Assembly (NCBI GenBank): GCA_949318235.1
Contig: OX439136.1
Coordinates: forward strand, 9,679,635-9,743,634
Source: Ecdyonurus torrentis
Taxonomy: Eukaryota > Arthropoda > Insecta > Ephemeroptera > Heptageniidae
DNA length: 64,000 bases
Direction of reading: 5' to 3'
Shown here: positions 39,616 through 52,800 of the stretch, piece after piece
How positions within the stretch are numbered: the stretch's first letter is position 1
Layout: each line of letters begins with the position of its first letter
Position numbers and translations under genes: made by a program
Notes under the pieces: generated by a model
Told to the model about the DNA's origin: nothing
The model's input: only the letters and a program-made list of their open reading frames with translations
Database searches by the model: none

Positions 39616-39745
39616 TAAAAAATGCATTTCTATTAGCTAATGGCCATTCAATGCAATCAGATGGAGATTTCAGTTGACGTAAAACTCCATTTAAATACAT
39701 GTTATTCCCATATTATGTCAATAGAAATTCATTTTTAAATCAAAT
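39616..39745 (+). mobile_element. Small MITE-like repeat, copy 1 (partner at 61334)
   Basis: Shares TCAGATGGAGATTTCAGTTG, TAAATACATG and ATTCCCATAT with 61334-61475. Ends AAAATGCATTTCTATTAGC and GTCAATAGAAATTCATTTTT are inverted copies, so it has terminal inverted repeats of about 19 bases. Confidence 0.7.
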
Positions 39746-40286
39746 GACCGTAAATGAATTTAATATGGAGACTTCAACGCACGTATATAACAATTAAAAC
39801 ATAAATATATATATTTTTATTGGTATTTCATTTTTATACATTGTCCAACCAAAACGTAGCTTTATCGGTTGGTTTAATTATTACAATTTATTTTACGAAG
39901 AAAAAAAAAATCAAAACAATATAATTATTGTTATTACTTTTTAAATTTACATTTTATACTTTTTTGTATATAAAATAACATAAATTTTTAAAATAACTAT
40001 AGTTTTTCATTTGCTAATGTTTTTATACTGAATACATATAAAACAAATTAAATTATTTGTTTACAGAATTTTTTCCAACTTATTATTATTTTTTTATTTT
40101 TTTATTTTAAAGGAATGTCATTCTAAAGTCTTGGTAAATTATATCTTCTTGTTCTTTCTGTAAATCTATTTACCACTTTTGGTACTATCAAAGTAACTGT
40201 CAAAGGGCAAAAGAGTAAAATTATTGTGATTTACATGGCTGCAATAAGGATAATATCAAGTATATATGTACATTTTATCACATGGA

Positions 40287-40288
<2 letters not shown>

Positions 40289-40325
<37 letters not shown>
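40289..40325. repeat. Poly(T), 37 bases
   Basis: Uninterrupted homopolymer. Confidence 0.95.
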
Positions 40326-40326
<1 letters not shown>

Positions 40327-40891
40327 TAAAATATCATTTTAATATAATATTTTTAAAAAAAGTAATTAAAAAAAGCATATTATGTAAGGTATAAGCTATT
40401 ACACATAATCCTTAATAATTTTAAAAGCAACAAATTTGAGAAAAGGAAAGACACTATTAATAAAAAAAAAAAATCTTACACGTTATTAAAAAAGATTTGA
40501 TTGCATATATAATTTTTACGTAACGTAAATATGTTAGCAATAGTATAAGCAACATAGTTAAACATATTATATACGTATAGTCAGGATAGCATAGGGCGTG
40601 TGGATAAGATATTTTATTTGTGACCTACTCTGACATGTATATTGAGAGAAAGACTAGACCAACACGCTAGGATAGATAAATATAATAATATTGCTTTAAA
40701 TATAGCGAAAGTGGTCCATTTTTATTATATTATATGTTATGCATAGTAAAAGCAGATTCTATATACTCATTAATTATATGTGAAGTGTTAGTTAAGTTTA
40801 GAAGATTATGATTAACATTTTCAGTTTCACTCTTTTAAGAGATAAATTTTTATATATTCAATTTATTATAATATATACTGTACAGTATAAT

Positions 40892-41033
40892 ATTGACTAA
40901 TAAAGGAACAACTGTTGAGGCTGACTTTAAGCGATTACGCTCATATCCGCTTTCGTTTCTACTTACTACGCATGCTCAGTACGTCCAAAAGGAAGCGGAT
41001 GTACGTAAACAGTTGCTCCTTTATTAATAAATA
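40892..41033. mobile_element. Hairpin MITE family (ATTGACTAATAAAG), copy 3
   Basis: Begins ATTGACTAATAAAGGAACAA and ends GTTGCTCCTTTATTAATAAA. The second arm has lost about 20 bases between GGAAGCGGATGT and AAACAGTTG. The centre is CTACGCATGCTCAGTA. Confidence 0.82.
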
Positions 41034-41753
41034 CAATGGGGAAAATATCTCTAAAATATTAAGTCTGAAAAATTAGGCGTATTTCTGATTTGATAAAAAT
41101 TTGGCATTTATTTATTATTATTATTGTAATATTTTAAGAAGAAAAATCAAAAAATGGCAATAAGAAAAATGAAAAAAAAAACAAAACAAAACAAAAAATG
41201 AGGAAGCTCTACAAAATTTTGAATTAGTTAAGTTTGATATTTAAGGTACATAAGGTTCTATGTTAAATTCAATCCTTTTATCTCTCGAATTTCAATGATA
41301 CGAGTCTTCTAGTTGCAATCCTAAAGACAGTAATTATCTCAAGAGAATGGTACTTATATATTAAAAATTAACATTTAAGTAAAAGTGATACAGAACATAC
41401 AAAAAAAGGTGATATTTCAATTTATGCTTGATTAATTAAGTAAATTTGTTAAAGAACGTTTAAATAAGATTATTTTAAACAGATGTCATTTAATGCATGT
41501 TACTCTGGTTGTGACGTATCATTAATCTGACGTGTTTGAGAAAACAGCAGGGAACTCACATAATTTCTTACATCATTAAGCATTACAGGATCATCCTTTA
41601 AGCGATTTTTTGAGAAAACTCCTGCAGTTAGAGTAGAGACATCAAAATGACGATGATATAGTCACACTTTAACGTTCTTTTAAGATAATTTAGATGTTTT
41701 TTTTTTTCACGGTATATAAAATGCATTATGAGCTAAATTGGTTAAAATTAGGT

Positions 41754-42155
41754 TTAAGGCGGTGGGGGACCGACTTGGACCGGAAATCGCTAAAAGAAGA
41801 ACTATATTTTCACAATAATTTTGTGTACATGATTGAATTTCAATAAGACAAACACTATAATTTTCAAATAAAATCAAGTAAATTTAATTTTTTTTTTTTT
41901 TTATGCCTAAAAACAATTTAATGATATTTTTAATTGTAAAAAAGCTTCTAATTTGACTAAAATTTCCCGCTCATATTTAAATTTCCACATTTACATGTTA
42001 TCTTTAAAGTGTAATAACTTAAATATTTGATCGTGTTTTCTCATATTTGACATAACTAAATTTTTAAATAACATTTCTTCTTTAACTTTGTGTTATTATT
42101 ATTATTTGCAACCGTCCTAGTTTGCGAGATATCAGACGGTCACCTACCCCCTTAA
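41754..42155 (+). mobile_element. TTAA-flanked GGCGGT MITE, copy 1
   Basis: 402 bases including TTAA at each end. Left end TTAAGGCGGTGGGGGACCGA. The right end, reverse complemented, is TTAAGGGGGTAGGTGACCG, so the ends are imperfect inverted repeats. Matches 48102-48499 (inverted) closely and 43808-44226 less closely. No transposase. TTAA target duplication is characteristic of piggyBac-class transposition. Confidence 0.82.
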
Positions 42156-43323
42156 TTTTTCTTTTCTTCTGTGAAATCAACAAGATTACAATAACTTATA
42201 AATGACATTTTGTAACTACATTTAAAATTCAATGCATGCAAAATTAATTCCAAAGATTGCATTAAAAAAAAAAGTGGTTCTATTTTTTACATTAATTATG
42301 TTTCAACTTTGTTATTTTAATAGTATTCTTCATTGAAAATAGTAAAATTAATATATTTAAAGTTTCGTTAATTAATTAGTTATTATTATTTTAGCTCTAA
42401 CTTGATAATCTAAGAGGCTTACACGTGCACTGGACACAAAATACGAAAAAAAAATAAATAAATAAATAAAATATACATAGCATAGTTTGTTTTTTTAATT
42501 TTAAATATGTTAAGTGAGATTATACATTTTATATTTTAATTTAATTTTTATATATTTGAGTTAATTTTCATCTCAAAATTAACAGTCAAGTTCTAAGACA
42601 CAAATTTGCACGGTATTTGAGTCAGAATAAAGCTGTGGAGAAAGAATCAATTTAAATAAATATAATAATATAGAAATAACGCACTAAACTTAAAATAGAA
42701 TACTGGACTCAATTAACGTGTTAAAAATTTAAGCTTCAAATGTTAAAGATTATCTTTATATTTCCGAAAGGAGCAAGGCTAAACAAATTAAAAATATATC
42801 TCATAATATTTAATACACATTTTTTGCTATATGATTTTAGCATTCATAGTTTATTTATTATATTTTGTTATTGATATAATAACACCTTACAAATTTCTTG
42901 TAGGAAGAAAGAAAAAAAAAACTATTTTAACTAGAAATATAGGAAAGTTTAGTGTCCTTAAAATATTTTTGCACGGAAGTGATCCATTTCGGCTCGTCAA
43001 GAATTTAGAATTAGAACCTTGAGCATAGTGTCAAAATTTCTTCATTTTTATTATTTTTTTTTTATACAACGTTTCATTAATTCTTTCCTTCTAACTTTTT
43101 GCATATTTTCAAACCATGCTACCAAAGATTATTGTATTTAACTATCCAGGTTTTATTTATTGTGTATGTGTGTTTGTTTGTTTGTTTATTTATATTTATT
43201 TGGTAACATAATATACACATAATGAAAAAACTAAAGATTTAATTGCGTATAGATTACTTCATTTTTACAGCGTACAGAACATATCACTACAAACATAACA
43301 ACACAAAAATATAATCAATATAC
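42156..43323. other. A+T-rich spacer
   Basis: Short simple repeats only (an AAAT run near 42455-42470, a TTTG run near 43170). No gene recognised. Confidence 0.6.
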
Positions 43324-43530
43324 TTAAAGGCATAGAAAATATAAAACAGCACGTTCTTTAACACAAAATGGGATCTACAAAACTGATGATAGTTTTTACC
43401 AGAATGTAAATGTGGCCCCACAAGAGAACTTAAAAATACTGTAAAGTATGCAATTTGCGTGAATATTCATGTTTATGAATATGGAAAGACATAGAAACAG
43501 ACAAAAATTAGTATGAAAATGTTTAATTAT
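43324..43530 (+). mobile_element. TTAA-flanked AGGnATAGA MITE, partial copy
   Basis: Begins TTAAAGGCATAGAAAATATA and continues AAATGGGATCTACAAAACTG, GTTTTTACCAGAATGT and AAAATTAGTATGAAAATGTT. All match the reverse complement of 54530-54721. The far third and the second TTAA end were not found. Confidence 0.72.
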
Positions 43531-43807
43531 CAAGTAGGTATTTTTGAACTTTTCTTTCTTTATTTTTTTGTTGTTGCGAAAGATGCATTTAATGTAAAGA
43601 CGATGCTGCATAGGATTCACATTGAATCATATCATTAGGTAGTGTATTATAACATAAATGAAGAGTATAGTAGACAACCATCATTTTTTTTTCCTATGCT
43701 TTGATACACAACACAACCCTTATTTTGCCACATCCCACCAGTCTTATAGTTTCATATAAATTGACGCTTTGAATAGTGTTTGAGCTTATAATATTGTGCG
43801 GCAGTAT

Positions 43808-44226
43808 TTTATGGCAGTGGGGTAACCGAGTTGGAGCTTGGAGCAGAAATAGCCAAAAGAGGAACTTTATATTTACAATAATTCTTTCTACGTACGTACA
43901 GTACATTGTACGTTATTTACATCAAGTAAAACAATTATTATAATTTTAAAAACATAATTGGATGATTAAAAAAATATATATGTTTTTGTTCTAAAAAAAA
44001 AATTAATAATATCTTTAATTCAAAAAAGTTAGAGCTATAAAGTTTAAATTTTTACATTTACATATTATCTTTAATGTAGCATATATATTGTAAATATTTG
44101 ATCGTATTTTCATGTGAATGATATACATAATTAAACTTTTAAGTCACATTTCATCTTTACTCCATGTTAATTTTATATGTAGCGACCGTTCAATTGGTGA
44201 GATATCAGCCGGTCACGTCCTCCCTA
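43808..44226 (+). mobile_element. TTAA-family GGCGGT MITE, diverged copy 2
   Basis: Begins ATGGCAGTGGGGTAACCGAG and ends GCCGGTCACGTCCTCCCT. The middle shares TATTTGATCGT and GAGATATCAG blocks with the copies at 41754 and 48102. The ends have lost the TTAA, so it is older. Same orientation as copy 1. Confidence 0.72.
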
Positions 44227-45786
44227 AAAAAAAAAAAAAATAATAATAATAAAACACAGTGTTAAGGTTAGTACGATTAAATAAGTATAATTAAATAAGG
44301 ATGCATGAAAATTTTTATAAGGCCAAGCAAAGATTTGAAATAATTGCAGTAAAACTTTATGTGTTTTGTTTTATTAAGAAATAAAAGAAAACTTCATTAT
44401 ATCCTTGATTTGAATATTATTATGATTTAAATTGCTTCCAGTTATATTCAATCCACACTCGGAAATAGCAACTCCTTTAATAATTGGTTTAAAATAAATT
44501 AAATGTATTATTTAAGTGTTCGGTGCCGTGTGATTTAAGATTCAATATCAGATCTTTTAATATACTTTATTTATGCATGAAATTTTCATGGAAACTTTTA
44601 ATAATGTAAATTGTTTATTAATAAGTTTTATCACTTCTCGTGTACTATAATAGTAATGAAGTAAAAAAAAAAAAAAAAAAAAAAAAATCAGCGCTTGCGT
44701 GCGTGCTGCAATTCTAATTACACCTGAAAAAAAATTATTAGTTTCGTTTAAGTGGAAAAGCATGCTTTATTAATAGGAAACACAAATTTAAAGGACATTT
44801 TTTGTATTATTTTATATATTTTTATATGAAAAAGTTACAATAATAGTTTGTTCTGTAAATAAATATAGTGAATCTCATTAACAGTGAGTGATTAGCTGAC
44901 CAACAAAATAAGACACATTCATTATTGGATGATATTGTTTTTGAGCCGATAAAAGTGAGTCGCATGTTGAGCATGGAACTTTTTTTTGTGAAGTTTCGTT
45001 CATTTTTATCAGGTCCAAAGTTCTAAATGAAGAAATAACAATGATCAACCATTATATAAAATTTTATAAACAGGTAACGACGTCATGATCAAATGTTTTA
45101 AACAAAGGAAATTTTTCGAAGCTGGCTCAAGAGTTGTGTGTAGTTTATAGTACGAACTAATATTATATATTAATATATATATTGTTGATGAAAAGTTTGA
45201 CGTAAATAAATTTAATAATTTCTGTTACATTTTGAATGACGTTATTTTATTATTTATTTCATATTATGTTTTTGTATACAATGAAGATAAAAATAGGGAA
45301 TACCAAATTATAACCACTTAAAAATAATGATTAATAACGATGATGTACGTCATATTCATATGGTACAACAACCCTGAAAATATAAAGAAGATACACAATG
45401 TAGCATTTCATCTTAAAATTGACATTGCATTTATAAAATCACTTATTATGAAACACCTAAACAATTTATTCAAGTTTTCATTTATATATTAAAGGAGTAT
45501 TCAAGAGAAAGGTTATTCTTTTCTATAAGTAACATTAATGTATAGTCATATTATGACGTAACATTTTTCATCTTATGGAAATACCATGTATTCATATTAT
45601 GTATCATTTCATAAATTTAAGTCTTCTTATATGTATGCAACATTATTTTATTTATCTTGAGGCAAGAAATATATGAACTGAATCTTGTTAATACCGATTA
45701 TCGAAAGAACCTGAGGAAGTCTACAAAAAGTTAACCCCTATGGTCACTATGGCATTAGAAAGAGCAAAAGTAGTAGATAAACTTAG
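44227..45786. other. A+T-rich spacer
   Basis: A 27-base poly(A) near 44662 and ordinary A+T-rich sequence. No gene recognised. Confidence 0.6.
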
Positions 45787-45928
45787 TATCAACGATTCTA
45801 CAGGTACGATACGACTTTTTGATATTTCGAATGTCATTTGTTCAATGTTAAAAGATAGGGATTTCGCCAAAAATTGACAATCGATATTAGCGTGGCCTAT
45901 CGTACCTATAGAATCGTTGCTTAGTAAT
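45787..45928. repeat. Small unit with about 25-bp inverted ends
   Basis: TATCAACGATTCTACAGGTA at the left and TACCTATAGAATCGTTGCTTA-type sequence at the right are inverted copies, 142 bases overall. It is MITE-like and occurs once in the window. Confidence 0.55.
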
Positions 45929-46289
45929 AACCTGGTAAATTGACGCTTTATTTAATAAAAGGAGAAATAAAAAAATCTCCATTCTCAAACCTTTATCGAC
46001 CGTTCCCTTAAACTGTTCCCTTAAATATTATGTTGAAAGGTGTTACAATTTACTTGCCAATACTAACTTGCATAATTCTATCACTATTCGATGTACTGTA
46101 CGTACACATCATTGTGATAATATTATATTTTACAATTCCAACATTGACGCTAAATTTGCAATGTTATTCTAATGGGAAAAACTAGCGCTGGATTTAGTTG
46201 GTAAAAATATAGTATTATAATAGTGTATACGGGACCTTTTTTTTTTATAAACAAAATTATATAATTAATTAATAATTCTATTAGAATAT

Positions 46290-46293
<4 letters not shown>

Positions 46294-46353
<60 letters not shown>
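46294..46353. repeat. (TA)n microsatellite
   Basis: 60 bases of TA repeat. Confidence 0.95.
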
Positions 46354-46355
<2 letters not shown>

Positions 46356-46885
46356 ACCATAATTTTTACATGCAGTAATCATATCATAAATTCTATACAT
46401 TTTTTTATTTTTTTAATCAGTTCCAAATTTCAACCTTCATATATTTAAGAAAATTTACAATTCTTTGAAGTGCTCCTATAGGATATATTTTTTTATGTAT
46501 AAAAAAAATGACGTATATTTGCTTACGTCAGAGTAATGCTTACTTGCGCTTTTTTCCTTTATATAATAATAATATTAAAAAAAAAAAAAAAAAAAAAAAA
46601 AGTCACAAGTTTACTTGATTTTTAAAATTGAATTTTTTTTTCTCTTTTATCATATAGATATGTTCACTGGTCCTTGAATTAGAATTTACTCTAGTGCAAA
46701 GACTTTGTAACTTTTATAACCTCACTGAAGCATTAAAGATGTTAGTTTAAGAGAAAAAAAATGAAAGAAAAAATATTATAGAATATTCTAATGTTTCACA
46801 AAAATATTGAATATAAAAATATGTATTCTGAAATAATCATTCAATTGAAAATTGGAAAGGCCACTGAACTTTTGGACCAACACTG

Positions 46886-46988
<103 letters not shown>

Positions 46989-47165
46989 CTGATGGCAATA
47001 CAATACCCATGTATATTTATGGAGCATTAAGTTGATTTCAGTCTCCACGTCAATGCTTTAGAGCCATAGAGTATAATTTAATATCAGTATATTTTGTGTG
47101 CTTCATCAAATTCATAGGTGTTTCAATTTAAACTAAAAGCAAATAGTTATTTTTTACTTATAAAA

Positions 47166-47317
47166 AATGACTGTTTTGAAGCTAACTTTATGCAATTTCG
47201 GTCACATCCGCTTCTGTTTCTACTTACTACGCATGTGCAGAACGTCGAAACGGAAGCGGATGTGAGCAAAAATCACTTATAGTTGGCCTCAAAACAGTTG
47301 TTCCTTTATTAGTCAAT
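47166..47317. mobile_element. Hairpin MITE family (ATTGACTAATAAAG), copy 4
   Basis: Left terminus truncated (starts within ACTGTTTTGAAGC). Right terminus intact: ACAGTTGTTCCTTTATTAGTC. Arms carry CACATCCGCTTCTGTTTC and GAAACGGAAGCGGATGTGAG. The centre is CTACGCATGTGCAGAA. Confidence 0.85.
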
Positions 47318-48101
47318 ACATATGAGATATTATTACATACCATGTCTTTCCAGAGTAAAACAAGTCATAACACACAACATACAATTTTCCAACAATGACA
47401 GTATAGCTATTTAATCAAAATGTATTGACATCATTCATTTTATCAATTATAGGGACGTAAAAATAGTTGAATTAGCACTATTTTACATTATTTGATGATA
47501 GATACCACTGTAAAGCATATTCTCAAACATGTAATTTTGAACTATTTGTTTTAAGAATAAATATATTTCATATTGTTTTGGCATGATTGGAAAGGAGTAA
47601 CATTATTTCTCTCTTTCCCACATAAAAATTATTACCTTTAGGCTTTGAAAACTAAAACACTTTATTATAAAAATAATTTATGCCTATTTATTTATTGTTG
47701 TAAACCACAATTTTATTTCATTGTGGAACTCAAATTGCTTTATTTATTATTATTATTGCATTTTTTCCCCGAGTTTCATGTTATAATTTTATTTAAATTT
47801 TAAACAAAATATAAAAATTTATAGTAGTTTTATTAATATTATAAAGTAAATTTTTTAATTTTAGTTTAATTTTAAAATAAAGACATTTGATTGTTTATAA
47901 TATAAAAAATGTTTGAATTATTTCTATAAATTATTTTTTATTTAAGTAATTTTAGTCTCAAATATTGTATACACATCATAATTGAAATCAAATGTTATTT
48001 TTTACACTATGTTTATTATGCAATGTGTCATTATCTTGCTTTCAAAATGTGTAAAAAAAATAATTTAAAAACAAGAAAAAGAAGAAGAAACAAACAAACA
48101 A

Positions 48102-48499
48102 TTAAGGGGGTAGGTGACCGACTGATATCTCGCAAACTAGGACGGTTGCAAATAATAATAATAACACAAATTAAAGAAGAAATGTTACTTAAAAATTTAG
48201 TTATGTCAAATATGTGAAAACACGATCAAATATTTAAGTTATCACACTTTAAAGATAACATGTAAATGTGAAAATTTAAATTTGAGCGGGAAATTTTAGT
48301 CAAATTAGAAGCTTTTTTACAATTAAAAATATCATTAAAATTTTTTGGGGTATAAAAAAATACATTTTAAATTTACTTAATTTTATTTGAAAATTTAGTG
48401 TTGGTTTTATTGGAATTAAATCATGTACAAAAAATTATTTGGAAAATATAGTTCTTCTTTTAGCGATTTTTGGTCCAAGTCGCTCCCCCACCGCCTTAA
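48102..48499 (-). mobile_element. TTAA-flanked GGCGGT MITE, copy 3 (inverted)
   Basis: 398 bases with TTAA at both ends: TTAAGGGGGTAGGTGACCGA and CTCCCCCACCGCCTTAA. Most of its length aligns with the reverse complement of 41754-42155. The short frame at 48023-48217 is a chance reading through its edge. Confidence 0.84.
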
Positions 48500-48656
48500 G
48501 CCGTATCGCAAAATTTTGCGTATTTAAAACTAATAAAAATTAAAAAAATTTATTAAGGCGTTGTTAGGACATAACAGCCCTATATATTTACTTAACCTTC
48601 GTAAGGCACCATATTAATTTCAACAAATAATTTTTTTCCTAATGGTCCCGGTTCTG

Positions 48657-48687
<31 letters not shown>

Positions 48688-49730
48688 TTATTATTATTTT
48701 TTAGCTTTTCAATGGGCGAAAAAAAAAAGGTATTTTATCCAACTTTTGAATTTCAGAGTAAGTGAATTTATACCAAGAACCCTCTCGGTTTCAATTATAG
48801 TTAAACTGGATATTTTTAAGTTAATATCATGCCACTTCACTTCTACATTAGTTTAGAACCGTGCTAAAACCATTGTTACAAGTGAAAATATTTTTGATTT
48901 TATATCACTTTTTATTATATATAATTGATTTAACAATTAAAAAGGGTGTTCTTTAAGTTCTGTCACAATTGTTTTGAAACCCATTCTTGTCAAGAAAAAA
49001 AGATTACAGAAAAAAAATTAATTTCAATATTTTTAGGGTAAATTTAATATAATAATAAAAAGGTAACATATTTTCTCCTACAGTTTAAAAAGCTTTATAA
49101 TTGGTCATTCCATTGAATTGCGTGATTAATTATACAGTATTAAAACATTATTCATTCTTACAAAATCTTCTTAATAATTATATTCACTTAAATAACATTG
49201 AAAAAAAAATAAAACTTTTAATTAAATAAATACAAAATTTATTATTATTAATAATAAATCATGTTCTACTTAATACAGTTGACCCAATTATTACGCATTA
49301 CCGCGTTGCACCAAAATGGTGGAAAGTTATACTACTTACAAAGTGAGTAAATTGCATTGACTGACTAACTGAAAGTGCAATAGTTATAGGTTACAGTATT
49401 TCACACAAACAGAAGTGAATCGCTTGCATTGGAATGTGACGTCGCTTGAGAATTCAAATATGCGCAACATCCTCATCTTTTTTTTTTCATATTATATAAA
49501 TACGTTCTATTTATCAATGGAAGTTACTGGTAAAGATATCACAATATTAGTAGCTGACATCACGTAAAAGTGTGTCTAGTATTCCTAATTAAAAAACAAA
49601 TTTAAAAAAAATCAGCCATATAATGCAGTTGTTTACTCAATAAACGCTAAAAGCACTGTACCGCAATGCTATAACAGATAGGAAATTAGAGATTATTTGT
49701 ATTTTTCACTGCATCACCTACACGGGAAGT
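48500..49730. other. A+T-rich spacer
   Basis: A 29-base poly(T) near 48656 and a diverged partner (about 49550-49660) of the 33810 repeat. No gene recognised. Confidence 0.55.
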
Positions 49731-49938
49731 ATAAATTACATAATTTATGCTGGATTTATGCTGCATTTATGTCATTAAAGCATAGATTATGCTAAATTAA
49801 AACAACATAAATAATTATACTGCACAACATAATATTTATGATATGTAACATAATTATATTATGCAATATAGCATACGTATTATACTGTATTAAAGAAATT
49901 GTGCTGACAATGAGCTAGCATAATTATTATGTAGTTAT
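49731..49938 (+). mobile_element. TACGTAAT-family MITE, copy 7
   Basis: Begins AAATTACATAATTTATGCTG and ends CTAGCATAATTATTATGTAG. Very similar in order of blocks to the copy at 11897. Confidence 0.72.
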
Positions 49939-50525
49939 TTTTGTTCGAGTATATGATTGGCTTTAGCAAGCTAGTCACCGATAAGCTTCATTGTTGACTT
50001 GCATTATTAGAAATTGCGTTTTACTGTTGTAAACTAACAAGTATAAGTGATCATTTTTGTTTCTCCACAAGAAAAAAACATTTAGTAATTTGTACATAAA
50101 AAAGAATTTTTCTATATATTGATTAAAGTAATAAATTTTTATATCATTTTTTTTCCTAATACGTAATTAAAGCTTGTGATTAGCAATTTTGGTCAAATTT
50201 TATATGATATAAGGACCTGTTCATATTGAACATTGTGAAATAAAATAACTGTTTTTTTTTATATGCAATTTTCATGCCTCTAAATACAGTTTGCAAGTAA
50301 ATAAATAAAATATTGCCTGCATGTGCATTGACCATAGTCGTTTCAAATACTTATTGTCACTATATTTTTATTAGTATTTTAATTACTTATAATATATTAA
50401 TTACAAATTAGTACAGGCTAGTAGTTAAAAACTGATACTCACTATATTTCTTGTATAATATATTTATGCTTATACGTCAAATTTTTGTGCTTAAAATTAT
50501 TCAAACTTTGTTCACCAGGATTAAA

Positions 50526-50836
50526 TTAAAGGCGTAGAACTCCTTGATCAAAAAACGTGCCTAATATCCTAACATACCTAAAAATCAACGCTGATTTGGT
50601 CGGAGTCATTAATATCTAATTTATTTTCCATTCACGATATGTCAGATGCGGGTTTGTCACAGCTCACCTGTTTCCGCGCGCGTGGAACAGTGAGCTGTGA
50701 CGTCATAAACCCGCATCTGTCATTTTGTGAATGGAAAATAAATTAGATATCAACGACTCCGGTCAAATCCACGTTTATATTTAGATATGTTAGGATATTA
50801 GGCATGTTTTTTGTTCAAGGTGTTCTACGCCTTTAA
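50526..50836. mobile_element. TTAA-flanked 300-bp foldback element
   Basis: Nearly the whole unit is one inverted repeat: arms of about 145 bases at roughly 90% identity by eye, with a short spacer rich in CG (TTTCCGCGCGCGTGGAA). Ends are TTAA-AGGCGTAGAAC and GTTCTACGCCT-TTAA. Internal landmarks CAGATGCGGGTTT and ACAGCTCAC occur in both arms. One copy in the window. Confidence 0.9.
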
Positions 50837-52224
50837 ATTTTTAAATGTTCTCCCTGTTCCAGAGAATTTTTACTCATTACCAGCATAATTATGGTTGCTG
50901 TCTTGTCTACTATATATAGTGAGATGGTTAAAGAGTAATACTCTAATATTTACGAAGAACCCATGTATCTTTTGTATTCATCATATACTTGCATCGATAC
51001 TAAAAGATATTCAAAAGATATATTGGTGGTTTTATTAAATTATTAGCCTCAAGAGTTTAAATATTTAGTATTTAGTGATAATGATAATAATGCACTAGAT
51101 ACACAATCATTGCATTTCGTATATAGGTATATATTTATACTCTTTAAACATTTGTTTTCTATGTGTATAAAATAGAATATATTACAAACCAAAAAAGAAT
51201 TGTTTGAAATATAGGATTCTGTTTAATAGTTTTTTTTTCTTCTTTTTTAATTTTTTTTATCAATTTAGATAAGAAACCAGCTAAATAACTTAAAATTATT
51301 ATAAAAATTTGGAGGTATATAATATTATAGTTCAAAATTTATCCGTCAGTGTTAAATAAATATGATTTAGAGAGTCGCCACCGAACTGCAAACTCATATA
51401 ATAAAATTTACTTCTGTAGTTCCGATTTTTAACGACAAAAAAAAAATTAACATAAATAGTTCTTACGTTAGTTCTACTATACAATTACAATTTAAATGTT
51501 TTATTGTGCATTGCAATTAAAATTTATACTACTTTAATAAATCTACACATGTATAACACATAAAACAATTAAAAGTAATAAAATAAAAGACACTCGCAGA
51601 CATATTGGCACATACACACGAACACACAGAAAAAGGCAACAGAAATACAAATGCAATTAACAACTAAAAATTCGCCAATATAAAATGCAATAATCTAGAC
51701 CTTGAAAAAAACATTTTTATTTTTATTTTTGCATTATAATATTATTGTGAATAATATATTAGCAATCATTTACACATTTAACAAACAATTTCATGATTAT
51801 ATAACAGATATTTTATTAATGAAATCTCATACCTACAGGGTATATGAAGAACTTTCTTAATCAAAAAAGGCGCAAGTAGAAATTTCTTTTTCATCTGACA
51901 ATGACATACATATAGATTTTTTTTTTAGTCTGTTAAGTTTGCTGTCCTCTGCTATGGTAATTTTTTTTCTGGACACGTCAGTTTATACAACAAGGTCAAA
52001 ATCAATGCATGCTTTTTTTAAAATAATCATTCAAACGTAAGTTATAATTAAAAACTATGATGATGTATTTAAGAAAAGTTATAACGATATTTGGAAACAT
52101 TTTTTTTTTTTTACTTTAAGATGATAATGCAATTTAATATTAAGTCATTTTATTGTAGACAATTATTATAGTAAGGTAATGCATGCTGTCATAAAAAATC
52201 GAGTCTTACTAAATTACGTATTTA

Positions 52225-52229
<5 letters not shown>

Positions 52230-52279
<50 letters not shown>
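52230..52279. repeat. Poly(T), 50 bases
   Basis: The longest homopolymer in the window. Confidence 0.95.
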
Positions 52280-52282
<3 letters not shown>

Positions 52283-52441
52283 TTTCTTTAGATGGAATTT
52301 TATGACGATTGACGATCATATGAATATTTGAGATCCTTCATTTATATTTTTAGTGCACTTTTAAAACTCCACTATTTTATTGATTGTAAAGCATTAAAAA
52401 AATAATAGTTATCTTTTAACCCTTAATTCTTACTTTTCACA

Positions 52442-52475
<34 letters not shown>

Positions 52476-52589
52476 GTTAAAATTTATTGAAAAAAATTGT
52501 ATATTAAAATTGTTAATCCTAGCAATGTATAAATTCAAATTATATAATATATATGTTATTTCAAGCTATATCTCCTTTTTGCTTATGTA

Positions 52590-52680
52590 AAATTTACTTG
52601 TAATGTTGTGGTCCAGGTTTTGTAAAAAAGGGCTGTCAAGCCCTCACAACGCCTTAATAAAGTTACTTATTATTATTATA
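52590..52680 (+). mobile_element. Retroelement-like 3' end with hairpin and (TTA)n tail
   Basis: GGGCTGTCAAGCCC (52630-52643) forms a perfect 5-bp stem, followed by CCTTAATAAAG and an (ATT)n tail. Hairpin, AATAAA and short-unit tail are typical of a 5'-truncated non-LTR element. The body is missing. Confidence 0.45.
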
Positions 52681-52748
52681 CATGCGTGGTATTTTAAGGA
52701 ACATAATCATAGGTTGAATATAAAATTTTAGTCATCTGTTATTATCAA

Positions 52749-52800
52749 TAAGAAATAAGAGAAATAAGAAATAAGACATTTTATTGACCCAGGCAGTAAC
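52749..52800 (-). mobile_element. Retroelement-like 3' tail, shared with 54268
   Basis: On the minus strand it reads CTGCCTGGGTCAATAAAATG then a TTTCTTA repeat. CTGCCTGGGTCAATAAA recurs exactly at 54270 on the plus strand. Confidence 0.45.

Larger units (their letters stand above)
37169..41753. other. A+T-rich stretch with hairpin MITEs, no supported gene
   Basis: Contains copies of the hairpin family (37822, 40892), a small inverted-repeat unit (38397), a (CT)n tract (39392), a 130-base repeat (39616) and a 37-base poly(T) (40289-40325). No exon recognised. Confidence 0.6.
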
